Source: Acinetobacter beijerinckii CIP 110307 (GTDB taxonomy: Bacteria; Pseudomonadota; Gammaproteobacteria; Pseudomonadales; Moraxellaceae). From it: 64,000 bases of DNA. Where the stretch lies: NCBI RefSeq assembly GCF_000369005.1, contig NZ_KB849766.1, forward strand, positions 353,721 through 417,720, written 5' to 3'. Below are positions 9,134 through 17,061 of this stretch, one piece after another. Every line of letters starts with the position of its first letter. Position 1 is the stretch's first letter. A program made the translations under genes and the position numbers. The notes beneath the pieces were generated by a model that worked only from the letters and a program-made list of their open reading frames with translations, was not told the origin of the DNA and made no database searches.

Positions 9134-9892
9134 ATGGCAAATTTGCATGATATTGTGCAATGGTGTGATCAAACATTAAAAGCAAATGAGTTCAAAGACT
9201 ATGCACCGAATGGTTTGCAAATTGAAGGCAAACTTGAGGTCAATAAAATAGTTTGTGCCGTAACAGCATCCGAAGATGCCATTGATGCTGCAATCGCGCA
9301 GAATGCAGATGCATTACTTGTACATCATGGTTATTTCTGGAAAGGTGAATCCTACCCGATTACAGGGATGCGTGGTAATCGTATAAAAAAATTGATTAAA
9401 AATAATATTTCGTTAATTGCCTATCACCTACCTTTAGACTCACATGCAACGCTAGGTAATAACGCAGCAATTGCCGATTTAATGGGTCTACAAAATATAG
9501 AAGCTTTAGACTCAACAGAGAAACATCCGATTGGTAATATTGGGTATTTAGAAAATTCAATACATCCTGATGATTTTAAAGCAAAGCTCCAATCAATCTT
9601 CGATTTTTCAGTCATCCATTTACCTTGCTATAAAACCACAATTCAAAAGGTTGGCTTTTGTACAGGCGGCGCTCAGGATTTTATTCATAAAGCTGCTCAA
9701 GAAAAATGTGATGCCTATATTTCTGGGGAAGTGAGTGAACGTACTTTCTATGAAGCGAAAGAGCTTGGTGTTCATTATTTTGCATGTGGTCATCATGCAA
9801 CTGAACGTTACGGCGTACAACGTCTAGCACAAGCAATCACAAACGAATTTTCGATAGATACAACATATTTTGAATTAAATAACCCGATTTAA
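9134..9892 (+). CDS. Nif3-family dinuclear metal-binding protein (YbgI type)
   Basis: A 252-residue protein of the Nif3/DUF34 family, which forms toroidal hexamers with a two-metal site; its physiological substrate is unsettled, despite database names such as GTP cyclohydrolase I type 2. The metal-binding motifs VHHG near residue 65, YHLPLDSH near residue 100 and the C-terminal GHHATERYGV are all present. The length matches the short YbgI-type members that lack the inserted YqfO domain. The ATG at 9134 is chosen over the in-frame TTG at 9122 because GAGGA lies just upstream of it. A separate gene at 50.6 kb encodes a protein resembling that missing inserted domain. Confidence 0.85.
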   Translation: MANLHDIVQWCDQTLKANEFKDYAPNGLQIEGKLEVNKIVCAVTASEDAIDAAIAQNADALLVHHGYFWKGESYPITGMRGNRIKKLIKNNISLIAYHLPLDSHATLGNNAAIADLMGLQNIEALDSTEKHPIGNIGYLENSIHPDDFKAKLQSIFDFSVIHLPCYKTTIQKVGFCTGGAQDFIHKAAQEKCDAYISGEVSERTFYEAKELGVHYFACGHHATERYGVQRLAQAITNEFSIDTTYFELNNPI

Positions 9893-10057
9893 TAAAATTG
9901 AAGAAACCGATTTTGTTAAATCTTTTTTCCATTTGGGTTATACATTTAAATTAAGTCGTTATTGTGTATAGTTCTTTAAAAGACTGTCCTATTGTCTTTA
10001 GAATCATTTACAATAGAGCCACTTAATGTAAAACCCAGCAAATGCAAGGATTGAAAC

Positions 10058-10684
10058 ATGACAACCATTACTTTACCTGCACTTCCATATGGCTATGATG
10101 ATTTAGCTCCGCACATTACTCGCGAAACTTTAGAATACCACCACGACAAACATCATAATACTTACGTTGTTAACTTAAACAACTTAATCAAAGGTACTGA
10201 CCTTGAAGGTAAAACTTTAGAAGAAATCATCAAAGCTTCTGCTGGTGATGCATCTAAAGCAGGTATCTTTAACAATGCTGCACAAGTATGGAACCACACG
10301 TTCTATTGGAACAGCATGAAACCAAATGGTGGTGGTAAACCTACTGGTGCGATCGCAGCGAAAATCGAAGAAGCTTTTGGTAGCTACGAAAAATTTGCAG
10401 AAGAATTTACTGCTGCTGCAACAACTCAATTCGGTTCAGGTTGGGCTTGGTTAGTAGCTGATGAAGTAAATGGTAAATTATCAATTACTAAAACTGCAAA
10501 TGCTGATACTCCACTTGCTCACGGTCAAATTGCTGTATTAACAATTGACGTTTGGGAACATGCTTACTACATCGATTTCCGTAACTTACGTCCAAAATAC
10601 ATCGCGACTTTCTTAGAAAGTTTAGTGAACTGGGATTACGCAAATGCAAAACTTGCGGGTCAACCAGCAGGTGTTGAGAAATAA
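10058..10684 (+). CDS. sodB: Superoxide dismutase [Fe]
   Basis: Cytoplasmic enzyme that converts superoxide to oxygen and hydrogen peroxide. All four metal ligands can be read: H28, H80 (WNHTFYW), D164 and H168 (DVWEHAYY). Glutamine 76 in AAQVWNH occupies the outer-sphere position typical of iron rather than manganese enzymes, and the FGSGWAWL block is also of the Fe type. The 208-residue length is close to the usual 193 residues, with a short C-terminal extension (GQPAGVEK). It is monocistronic with its own terminator, followed by the tRNA-Asn genes. Confidence 0.95.
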   Translation: MTTITLPALPYGYDDLAPHITRETLEYHHDKHHNTYVVNLNNLIKGTDLEGKTLEEIIKASAGDASKAGIFNNAAQVWNHTFYWNSMKPNGGGKPTGAIAAKIEEAFGSYEKFAEEFTAAATTQFGSGWAWLVADEVNGKLSITKTANADTPLAHGQIAVLTIDVWEHAYYIDFRNLRPKYIATFLESLVNWDYANAKLAGQPAGVEK

Positions 10685-10701
10685 TTTTTATTTCTTGAAT
10701 A

Positions 10702-10728
10702 AAAACTGCCCACTATGGGCAGTTTTTT
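10702..10728 (+). terminator. Intrinsic terminator after sodB
   Basis: Stem ACTGCCCA/TGGGCAGT with a 3-base loop and a seven-T run. Confidence 0.85.
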
Positions 10729-10790
10729 TATGCACAAAATAATAAAAGAATATTTATCAAGCAAACGATTCATTTTATTTACTATTCTTA

Positions 10791-10819
10791 TTGACGCATG
10801 CCTCTTTCATGCATAAAAT
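10791..10819 (+). promoter_or_regulatory. Sigma-70 promoter for the tRNA-Asn pair
   Basis: TTGACG-N17-TAAAAT ends 11 bp before the first tRNA-Asn gene; near-consensus in sequence and spacing. Confidence 0.75.
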
Positions 10820-10830
10820 GCGCATCAGAT

Positions 10831-10906
10831 TCTCCAATAGCTCAGTCGGTAGAGCGACGGACTGTTAATCCGCAGGTCCCTGGTTCGAGCCCAGGTTGGA
10901 GAGCCA
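10831..10906 (+). tRNA. tRNA-Asn (anticodon GTT), copy 1
   Basis: A 76-base cloverleaf with acceptor stem TCTCCAA/TTGGAGA, anticodon loop CTGTTAA, a T-loop GTTCGAG and an encoded CCA end. It is nine bases upstream of copy 2, so the two are surely processed from one transcript. Confidence 0.97.
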
Positions 10907-10915
10907 ATCTACTAA

Positions 10916-10991
10916 TCTCCCATAGCTCAGTCGGTAGAGCGACGGACTGTTAATCCGCAGGTCCCTGGTTCGAGCCCAGGTGGGAGAGCCA
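10916..10991 (+). tRNA. tRNA-Asn (anticodon GTT), copy 2
   Basis: Identical to copy 1 except that acceptor pair 6:67 is C-G instead of A-T (TCTCCCA/TGGGAGA). CCA is encoded. It is followed by a terminator. Confidence 0.97.
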
Positions 10992-10998
10992 AGATTCT

Positions 10999-11027
10999 AA
11001 AAGCCTATATCATTGATGTAGGCTTTT
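10999..11027 (+). terminator. Intrinsic terminator after tRNA-Asn copy 2
   Basis: Stem AAAAGCCTA/TAGGCTTTT with a T-run. Confidence 0.75.
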
Positions 11028-11143
11028 TTATTTCCCAAAATCTGTCAAATAAAATAAGTTTTCATTTTCCTATCGCTAAAATCCATAAAATGATGATAAA
11101 AAATACAATTAAATCAATATTTAAATTTTTTCGAATGAATTGC

Positions 11144-11172
11144 TTGACCGCAACCCACGACATGCATAGAAT
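11144..11172 (+). promoter_or_regulatory. Sigma-70 promoter for tRNA-Asn copy 3
   Basis: TTGACC-N17-TAGAAT, ending 12 bp before the tRNA gene. Confidence 0.75.
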
Positions 11173-11184
11173 GCGTACCAAGAT

Positions 11185-11260
11185 TCTCCAATAGCTCAGT
11201 CGGTAGAGCGACGGACTGTTAATCCGCAGGTCCCTGGTTCGAGCCCAGGTTGGAGAGCCA
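11185..11260 (+). tRNA. tRNA-Asn (anticodon GTT), copy 3
   Basis: Same sequence as copy 1, including the A-T pair at 6:67 and the encoded CCA. It has its own promoter and terminator, so it is a separate transcription unit. Confidence 0.97.
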
Positions 11261-11267
11261 AAATTCT

Positions 11268-11295
11268 AAAAACCCACTCGTTGAGTGGGTTTTTT
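11268..11295 (+). terminator. Intrinsic terminator after tRNA-Asn copy 3
   Basis: Stem AAACCCACTC/GAGTGGGTTT with a GTT loop and a T-run. Confidence 0.85.
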
Positions 11296-11314
11296 ATTAA
11301 GTATTGATAAAAAC

Positions 11315-11752
11315 ATGTTTGAATCAAATCTATTTCTCATTATTGGCACTATCAGTACAGTATTACTTTTATTAAGCTATTTACGCCCACTCTTTTTCCA
11401 TAAACAACAATTCTTTGCTCGACCAGTGATTACATCCTTTGAATCACGAATGTTTATACGCCTTCAACATGCCTTTCCACAACATCACATATTAACTCAA
11501 GTCGCTTTTAGCGCTTTAATTACCAGTAGTCATTATAAAATTCGAAGTAAGTTCAATCGGAAAGTCACCGACTTTGTTATTTTAGACCAATCAATGAATG
11601 TTTTAGCTGTGATTGAACTCGATGATCCGAGTCATATTGGAAAAGAAAAAGAAGATGAAAAAAGAGATAAAATGCTACAGGAAGCTGGATATCGAATACA
11701 ACGCTATAGTGAAATTCCATCTATAAAACAATTACAGATGGATATCCGATAA
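11315..11752 (+). CDS. DUF2726-family protein, possible membrane-tethered nuclease fold
   Basis: A 145-residue protein with one N-terminal hydrophobic helix (about 5-23), followed by a soluble domain. The segment KVTDFVILDQ, then AVIELDDPSH about 13 residues later, and a final AGYRIQRY match the DUF2726 family, which resembles PD-(D/E)XK nucleases (the acidic residues would be catalytic). The function is not established. The ATG at 11315 is chosen because an in-frame TTG at 11285 lies inside the preceding tRNA terminator. It converges on a small membrane-protein gene. Confidence 0.65.
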   Translation: MFESNLFLIIGTISTVLLLLSYLRPLFFHKQQFFARPVITSFESRMFIRLQHAFPQHHILTQVAFSALITSSHYKIRSKFNRKVTDFVILDQSMNVLAVIELDDPSHIGKEKEDEKRDKMLQEAGYRIQRYSEIPSIKQLQMDIR

Positions 11753-11761
11753 TACATCATC

Positions 11762-11785
11762 CTCAGCTGAATTATTCAGCCTGAG
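11762..11785. terminator. Hairpin between convergent genes
   Basis: GCTGAAT-T-ATTCAGC is a perfect inverted repeat, extended by CTCA/TGAG across a one-base bulge. It overlaps the stop of the minus-strand gene. There is no clear T-run, so termination is only suggested. Confidence 0.3.
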
Positions 11786-11978
11786 TTGTTGGTTCAACTT
11801 GTTTTTGTTGTTCAAACTTTTTTGCAATTTCAGCACGTTGCTGATCATATTTTTTCTTGGTTTCAGCATCACTTCTTGCAGCAAGAAAAGCCATTCCAAC
11901 AATAAAAATCGGAATCAATAATCCTAAAGCCATTAATAACCACGGTACTCGTTTTTTTTCCACCACTTGCTGGCTCAT
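11772..11978 (-). CDS. Small single-pass membrane protein, unknown function
   Basis: A 68-residue protein with one strong transmembrane helix at about residues 13-33 (LLMALGLLIPIFIVGMAFL). It is followed by a charged stretch of coiled-coil character (KKKYDQQRAEIAKKFEQQ) and a short acidic tail. The start is placed at the ATG that gives MSQQVVEKKR rather than a TTG nine bases upstream. No known family is recognised. It sits alone between DUF2726 and the secreted hydrolase gene, and coding status is supported by the sensible membrane topology. Confidence 0.6.
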   Translation of the reverse strand: MSQQVVEKKRVPWLLMALGLLIPIFIVGMAFLAARSDAETKKKYDQQRAEIAKKFEQQKQVEPTTQAE

Positions 11979-12024
11979 ATCTATCAAACCTAAATACTTG
12001 TTCTAAGCGATGCAACAATATAAC

Positions 12025-12054
12025 AAAAAAGAGTCTCTATAAAGAGACTCTTTT
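12025..12054 (-). terminator. Intrinsic terminator after the secreted hydrolase gene
   Basis: Stem AAAAGAGTCTC/GAGACTCTTTT; the T-run (TTTTTTGTTA) is on the minus strand. Confidence 0.8.
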
Positions 12055-12078
12055 AACATTAAAAATTAAGTTTTGAGT

Positions 12079-13416
12079 TTAAAACTTACCCGTACACTGA
12101 GGGTCTTTACTTGCATCAATTTTTGCTGGATCAATCACCACATTTGTCTTCGCAGGCATTTTTGCTTGAATAAAGTTATAAATATCTAAGTTTTTACAAA
12201 CAATCGCTTGTGTATGTGATGCATTAACTACAGCTTTTAATTCAACTTCAGCCGAACCCAATGCTTTCAAATTAGCAACCAATGCCTGAGTAACAGGGTA
12301 AGGAACATTGGTATCTGCTGTACCTTGCACAATCAAGACTGGTTTATCAATACGTTTAGTCCCTGGCTGATTATCTATCAAAAACTTCTGAACAGTTGTG
12401 TTCGTTTTGAAATTGTTGGTATCTAAGCCGGGATAATCCATCACTTTTTTATCTGGATTATCCGTCATAAATTTGATGATGTCGGCTTTAAATTTCTCAA
12501 TAAGGCTCGCACTTGAATCACTATCATTATCAAGACATAAACCATTTTCACCTGTCGTACCTTCAGCGAACTCTGCCAATGATTTAGCGCGATCTTGGAA
12601 AATATCTCGATAGTCGAATCTTGGTTCATAAGCTTTAATACCAACACCAGTTAATGCAGCATATGCCAGTAGTGTTGCATAAGAATCTACAGAAACACGA
12701 TTTGCTAATGGCACATTATTCAATACCTCAGCCTTTTCTATTTCAGCTAATGCAGCTGGAGCAACTTCAAGAATAATCTTACCTAAACTTGATGCTGGAG
12801 CACCTGCAACAGCGCCTTTATAAGATATATCAGCATTTGCATACTCAGCGGTTCCAATAGAAGCTTGACCACCTTGCGACTGCCCTACCGACATCCAAGC
12901 ACCATTTAATTTAGTATTGTAATGATCTTTAACTGCTTGCATTGCAGAAATCGCAGATTTTGCCTCACTTCCTAAATTAAGATATGGATGAATACCCGCA
13001 GTTCCTAAACCTTCATAATCAGGTGCAACAACGACATAACCAGCAGCTAGGAGTGTTTCAGCTAAAATTTTAAAACGTGGATTAAGCACATTATTGCTAG
13101 GAGCACAGCTATCTGCGACTCCCACTGTTCCATGCTCCCATACCACTACACGATAACCATCGCTTGGTGCAGCAACTTTAGGGAACATAACCATAGCGGT
13201 AGCTTTTGCTGTTTTACCCTGCACATTCGTCATGTTATAAGTCATAACTTTAATTGAAGTAGCAAAATTCAAACTATCTTTTGAATAACTACTTTCTGAG
13301 ATAAATGTTTTATCTTTATTGCTGCTTGAATAATCATCATTACTGTCGTTACACGCTGATAGAAATAAAGCAGAAATTGAGAAAGTTATTGCTAAAGCAA
13401 TATTTGACCGTTTCAT
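12079..13416 (-). CDS. Lipoprotein alpha/beta hydrolase (secretory lipase-like)
   Basis: A 445-residue protein with a lipoprotein signal peptide: MKRSNIALAITF, a hydrophobic core and the lipobox LSAC at about residues 18-21. The nucleophile motif GQSQG is followed by an acid in GTADTNVP and a histidine in NASHTQAI, giving a full Ser-Asp-His triad. The oxyanion-side VWEHGTVG and APDYEGLG motifs resemble the secretory lipase family. It is probably an esterase or lipase tethered to the outer membrane, of unknown substrate. The start at 13416 is chosen over an upstream in-frame one because AAAGGA and the signal peptide begin there. It is followed by its own terminator. Confidence 0.8.
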   Translation of the reverse strand: MKRSNIALAITFSISALFLSACNDSNDDYSSSNKDKTFISESSYSKDSLNFATSIKVMTYNMTNVQGKTAKATAMVMFPKVAAPSDGYRVVVWEHGTVGVADSCAPSNNVLNPRFKILAETLLAAGYVVVAPDYEGLGTAGIHPYLNLGSEAKSAISAMQAVKDHYNTKLNGAWMSVGQSQGGQASIGTAEYANADISYKGAVAGAPASSLGKIILEVAPAALAEIEKAEVLNNVPLANRVSVDSYATLLAYAALTGVGIKAYEPRFDYRDIFQDRAKSLAEFAEGTTGENGLCLDNDSDSSASLIEKFKADIIKFMTDNPDKKVMDYPGLDTNNFKTNTTVQKFLIDNQPGTKRIDKPVLIVQGTADTNVPYPVTQALVANLKALGSAEVELKAVVNASHTQAIVCKNLDIYNFIQAKMPAKTNVVIDPAKIDASKDPQCTGKF

Positions 13417-13476
13417 AAAATGTCCTTTTAGTCTTGTTTTTGTGTGCACGAAACTACGCGCGACTTTATTAAGGCA

Positions 13477-13506
13477 TAAAAAAAGTGCTCTGCATAGAAC
13501 ACTTTT
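13477..13506 (-). terminator. Intrinsic terminator after ubiA
   Basis: On the minus strand AAAAGTG...CACTTTT with a GCAT-type loop and a seven-T run; one internal mismatch in the stem. Confidence 0.7.
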
Positions 13507-13522
13507 CAACTAATCGGTCATT

Positions 13523-14404
13523 TTAAGATGTTAATTGCAAAAAGATTCCTAGAAAAATTATCATTCCAACCCATCTATTGTGACGAAATGCCCAAAAACA
13601 AATTTGCGGTTCACGATCTTTTGTTTTGAATGTTTGATAAATAAAATCAGCTGCAACGACAATCAATGAAAGTATTCCAAATGGTATAAGAATATTTTCA
13701 ATATAGAGTGCAGAACCAATTAAGAGCAGGCTCAAGATTTGCAACAAGGCAATAATTTGTATGTCATATCGACCAAATAAAATGGCTGTAGATTTCACAC
13801 CAATTTTTAAATCATATTCACGATCTGTAATTGCATATTGCGTATCATAAGCGACAGTCCATGCTAAATTACCGAAGTATAATAGCCAACAAGTTAAGTC
13901 AGGTGTCTGTCCAACAGCGGTATATGCCATTGGAATCGACCAAGAAAAAGCAGCCCCTAAGAACACTTGAGGTAAATTGGTATAGCGTTTCATAAAGGGA
14001 TAGATGAAAGCTAAAAATAATGCGCCAAATGACCAATAAAAAGTTTCTATAGGCAAGAAAAATAATAGACAAGCGCTTGCAAAAACTAATGCAAAAAAAA
14101 CAAAAACAGCTTCACGCGCACGAATTTTGCCTGTTGCTAATGGACGAGTTTTGGTTCGCTCAACATGGGCATCCACTTTACGATCAGCAAAATCATTAAT
14201 AGCGCAACCTGCTGCACGCATAAAAATGACGCCTAGAATCATAACAAGTAAAATTTTAAGGTCTAGCGTACCTTTAGATGCAATCCATAAAGCCCACATT
14301 GTTGGCCAAAAAACCAATTCAGTTCCAATTGGCTTATCAAAACGGCATAAATAGTAATAGGCTTCTAAACGTTGTCGCCATGTTGTGTGTTGCACTGTTT
14401 CCAT
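13523..14404 (-). CDS. ubiA: 4-hydroxybenzoate polyprenyltransferase
   Basis: Inner membrane enzyme that attaches the polyprenyl tail to 4-hydroxybenzoate, the second committed step of ubiquinone synthesis. The 293 residues form about eight or nine hydrophobic helices. The first aspartate-rich motif NDFADRKVD is at residues 70-78, followed by RTKTRPLATG. The second, near residue 195, reads DREYDLKIGVKST. Both bind the prenyl diphosphate through magnesium. It is 15 bp downstream of ubiC, so the two genes for consecutive reactions form an operon. Confidence 0.96.
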   Translation of the reverse strand: METVQHTTWRQRLEAYYYLCRFDKPIGTELVFWPTMWALWIASKGTLDLKILLVMILGVIFMRAAGCAINDFADRKVDAHVERTKTRPLATGKIRAREAVFVFFALVFASACLLFFLPIETFYWSFGALFLAFIYPFMKRYTNLPQVFLGAAFSWSIPMAYTAVGQTPDLTCWLLYFGNLAWTVAYDTQYAITDREYDLKIGVKSTAILFGRYDIQIIALLQILSLLLIGSALYIENILIPFGILSLIVVAADFIYQTFKTKDREPQICFWAFRHNRWVGMIIFLGIFLQLTS

Positions 14405-14419
14405 GATGAATCCTTAGAG

Positions 14420-14911
14420 TCAATGCTGTCTAATAAACTGTTCAAATGCTGGTAAAAAAGTTTCTTGTACTATGAACTTACATCCATGCCAAGTATAACA
14501 ACTTTGTCTAGTCCATCCCTCTTCAAGATAGATTACTCGTCTTTGACATGCAGGATTAGTACGTTGAAATAAAAACCAACCAATTGGCTTATTACGGATA
14601 TGTTTAAATAATCGAGCTTTCTTTTGTAGACTAAGAATAGGAAATATACTTTTGGCCTTTACCCATGGCTGCTCTTCACCGCCATACAAATTTGTTTCTC
14701 GGACCCATGCAATATGATGTATTGGCATATTCATCCATCGACTATCTTTCATTGTTAAACGCTGATAATGTTCTTTCGTTCGCTCAACATGAAACGCGCC
14801 GCCGCCAAGATCAGTGAGTTGTTGTGTTAATGAACCAGATGCATATAACCATTTTTTTAATTCTTTAGGAATTTCTCTCCCATTTATTCTGTTTGGTCGT
14901 AAATTTCGCAT
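14420..14911 (-). CDS. ubiC: Chorismate pyruvate-lyase
   Basis: Removes pyruvate from chorismate to give 4-hydroxybenzoate, the substrate of the adjacent ubiA product. The 163-residue length matches the family. Recognisable features are the N-terminal WLYASGSLTQQL block, the central RETNLYGGEEQPWVKAKSIFP segment with the conserved arginine and glycines of the active site, and the late LFQRTNPACQRRVIYL segment. The protein is soluble. An ATG start at 14911 gives MRNLRPNRI. Confidence 0.92.
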   Translation of the reverse strand: MRNLRPNRINGREIPKELKKWLYASGSLTQQLTDLGGGAFHVERTKEHYQRLTMKDSRWMNMPIHHIAWVRETNLYGGEEQPWVKAKSIFPILSLQKKARLFKHIRNKPIGWFLFQRTNPACQRRVIYLEEGWTRQSCYTWHGCKFIVQETFLPAFEQFIRQH

Positions 14912-15047
14912 GCTTGGCTCACTAAAAACATCGCGATTAGTTTACATGAATTATTTACGAAAAAACCCATCACTTTTCACTCAAGCGAATACTTTTAAAT
15001 TCTTTAAATAGTATAATATGTTTTATAACTCAAAATTAATCTGGTAT

Positions 15048-15728
15048 TTAAGGTCTTACATTTTTTAACGGCAACTCCATTTGCATATCTAAGTTTGCTT
15101 TAGTTTGCTGTACCGAATTATACATGATCGCATCAAACGACGAGATCTTACTCATATTAATCGTATCATTCATATAAAAGCTTGGCTTGAATTGATGTTT
15201 CACTGGTAAATCAACTGACTCATCAAAAGCAAAATGCACGGGCCCATCAAAAACAATTTTCACAGGTACGGTATAAGTTCGTTTTAGTTGAAATGGAATA
15301 TTTAACTTGACAGGGATATTCAAACTTAAAGGGAATTTAGGTAATAGTTTGTTCTGGTAAATCAAATCCGTACTTGTTTGAATCGGTACAACCTCATCCA
15401 CTTTCAGCATCGTTTCATAGTTAATATCAACCATAATAGGTGTTTCCACCTCAAAACTGAGATCAGCTAAATACCTACCCTTTAATGGTAATTGTAGCGT
15501 CCGATCTATATCCAAAACCGTATTCAATTGACCTTCAGACCTTACTTTTAAATGATCACCAACTTGAATTTTAGTACCTAATGATTCAGGTAGTCGAATA
15601 TCAGCCTGTTGCGCAGAAACAATCAAAGAAGCCTGAATGTTTAAGTAAAACCAAAACAAAATAGCAACCAAGGTCGTGACTATTACGAAGCTAATCAATA
15701 AACTTTTCAGTGATTTAGTAATATCCAT
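15048..15728 (-). CDS. Membrane-anchored repeat protein, unknown family (downstream partner)
   Basis: A 226-residue protein with an N-terminal transmembrane helix at about residues 10-32. The rest is predicted outside the inner membrane and is built from a degenerate repeat of about 16-20 residues, of the form [ILV]P[LV]-x-hydrophobic-x-[IVL]-P/D-hydrophobic, alternating hydrophobic and polar residues as beta strands do. The last 25 residues fall outside the repeat. Its ATG overlaps the stop of the upstream gene by one base (TAATG), so the two are translationally coupled. It resembles the upstream protein in plan, suggesting duplication. I recognise no known domain, and no function is assigned. 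Confidence 0.75.
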   Translation of the reverse strand: MDITKSLKSLLISFVIVTTLVAILFWFYLNIQASLIVSAQQADIRLPESLGTKIQVGDHLKVRSEGQLNTVLDIDRTLQLPLKGRYLADLSFEVETPIMVDINYETMLKVDEVVPIQTSTDLIYQNKLLPKFPLSLNIPVKLNIPFQLKRTYTVPVKIVFDGPVHFAFDESVDLPVKHQFKPSFYMNDTINMSKISSFDAIMYNSVQQTKANLDMQMELPLKNVRP

Positions 15729-16489
15729 TACTCACTCGCCTTTACATCATGTTCAGCAGCTTGAACTTCGACAGGTTTTGCTTCAACACGATTCAAATAC
15801 ATGGTGGATAAAGGAATTTTTAACTCGCCCTGCGCAATTTTCACGGGTAAAGTGTTTTTCACATCTACAGAAGCATTCAATTCCGAAGTAATTGGAACAT
15901 TCAGCTTACCTTGTATTGGAATATTGGCATCCAACTCTGCTTTCAAAGGAATATTTAAATTTTCTTTCAAAACTGTTTTTACTGGTGCGTCAAATTTTAA
16001 ACGTACTTTTTGCTGTAATGGGACTTGGATATCAATCGGGACGTCTAATTGCAATGGAATTGAACCTTTTAAAGGCAAGGTCACATCTTTACCAAGAATT
16101 TTTACTTGAACCTTAGTATCAATTGGTAAATTTTGATTTACTTTAATCGTTTCTTTAACAGGAATCGTGGTGCTAATTGGAACTAAATTATCAAAATAGA
16201 CACGAGGTGTAAGAGTTTGAGTGAGCGGAACACTCAATTGTTCATTAATTGGAATTTTGGCATTCACACGTCCATTTACATCAATATTTAGTGCATCTTT
16301 AACTTTTACTCTCACCTGCAAAGGCTCTTGTAAATCAATTGCGACATCTTGATTCTTTAACGGAATATAAATATTAAAGTGTTTGAAGACCCACATTGCG
16401 ATATAGACACCGCATAGATTGGCAATAATAATTAAAGCAAATACCATGAACACACGTTTGAACTGAAACAATGAACTTTCCCTGATCAA
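15728..16489 (-). CDS. Membrane-anchored 18-residue repeat protein, unknown family (upstream partner)
   Basis: A 253-residue protein with an N-terminal transmembrane helix at about residues 13-36. From residue 51 to about 230 it is almost entirely repeats of 18 residues, at 51, 69, 87, 105, 123, 140, 156, 180, 198 and 216. Five of the ten units read as exactly 18 residues, and the others are 15-24. The pattern is [IV]-[PD]-hydrophobic-x(3)-L/V-x(3)-[IV]-[PK]-[IV]-x(3)-L-x. There are no cysteines in the repeats. The regular amphipathic spacing suggests a beta-rich extended or solenoid shape in the periplasm. It is the first gene of a coupled pair, and no function is known to me. Confidence 0.75.
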   Translation of the reverse strand: MIRESSLFQFKRVFMVFALIIIANLCGVYIAMWVFKHFNIYIPLKNQDVAIDLQEPLQVRVKVKDALNIDVNGRVNAKIPINEQLSVPLTQTLTPRVYFDNLVPISTTIPVKETIKVNQNLPIDTKVQVKILGKDVTLPLKGSIPLQLDVPIDIQVPLQQKVRLKFDAPVKTVLKENLNIPLKAELDANIPIQGKLNVPITSELNASVDVKNTLPVKIAQGELKIPLSTMYLNRVEAKPVEVQAAEHDVKASE

Positions 16490-16633
16490 CTCTTCCCTTT
16501 TTCATTATTGTTGTCGATTTTTAAGTTTTTATCTGCATCAGTTGTGTGTGTTTTAAGCAAATGGTATCAAAAGCATTACAGCGGGCATATATTTATTTAT
16601 TCATAGGTAAAGTAATTTTTATTTTAATTGAAA

Positions 16634-16667
16634 TAAAAAAGCCAATCATAAATTGACTGGCTTTTTT
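16634..16667. terminator. Intrinsic terminator after the 59-residue gene
   Basis: AAAAGCCA/TGGCTTTT stem with inner TCA/TGA pairs; T-runs are present on both strands. Confidence 0.65.
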
Positions 16668-16668
16668 A

Positions 16669-16848
16669 TTAGCGTTTACCCATAGAACGACGAGTACCAC
16701 GTGGCGGCATCCAAGTACGATCTGCATATTGCTCAGGCTTTGGACGAACCTGATTATGCGTTGCATCCTCAGAACCATCCTCAGCAGACGGCATAGGAAA
16801 TGGTAATTTCACCAAAGCTTTTTTGGCTTTTGGTTGTTGCGTAGTCAT
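16669..16848 (-). CDS. Small basic protein, 59 residues, unknown function
   Basis: Read on the minus strand, an ATG at 16848 opens a frame of 59 codons that ends just before a terminator. The N-terminal third is lysine-rich (QQPKAKKALVKL), the middle is acidic (SAEDGSEDA), and the tail MPPRGTRRSMGKR is strongly basic, so nucleic acid contact is possible but unproven. A GAGAG ribosome binding site lies about eight bases upstream of the ATG. The competing 61-codon frame at 16593-16778 starts inside this gene and runs through the terminator. No family is recognised. Confidence 0.7.
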   Translation of the reverse strand: MTTQQPKAKKALVKLPFPMPSAEDGSEDATHNQVRPKPEQYADRTWMPPRGTRRSMGKR

Positions 16849-17061
16849 TGAAATTCTCTCGAAATCTAAATTTCTAGTCGCTATTGTAATAGATTTTTGT
16901 CAGTTTTAAAAAAATAAAATATGTAAAAAATGACTGTACTCATAGGACTTCTATTTTGGTAACTTTTTATGCAATTAAGGCAAGTTTTGACCACAAAGAA
17001 GTCTATTTAAGCTAAGATAATCTGCTTTTTATTTTCTAATCCCATAAGAAGGAATAATGCC

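Noticed and set aside
10831..11260. Repeated units spaced by short gaps, as in a CRISPR array
   Set aside because: The repeats are complete tRNA-Asn genes with CCA ends and promoters.
16593..16778. Minus-strand frame of 61 codons
   Set aside because: It starts inside the 59-residue gene and runs through its terminator; the other frame has a better ribosome binding site and stop.
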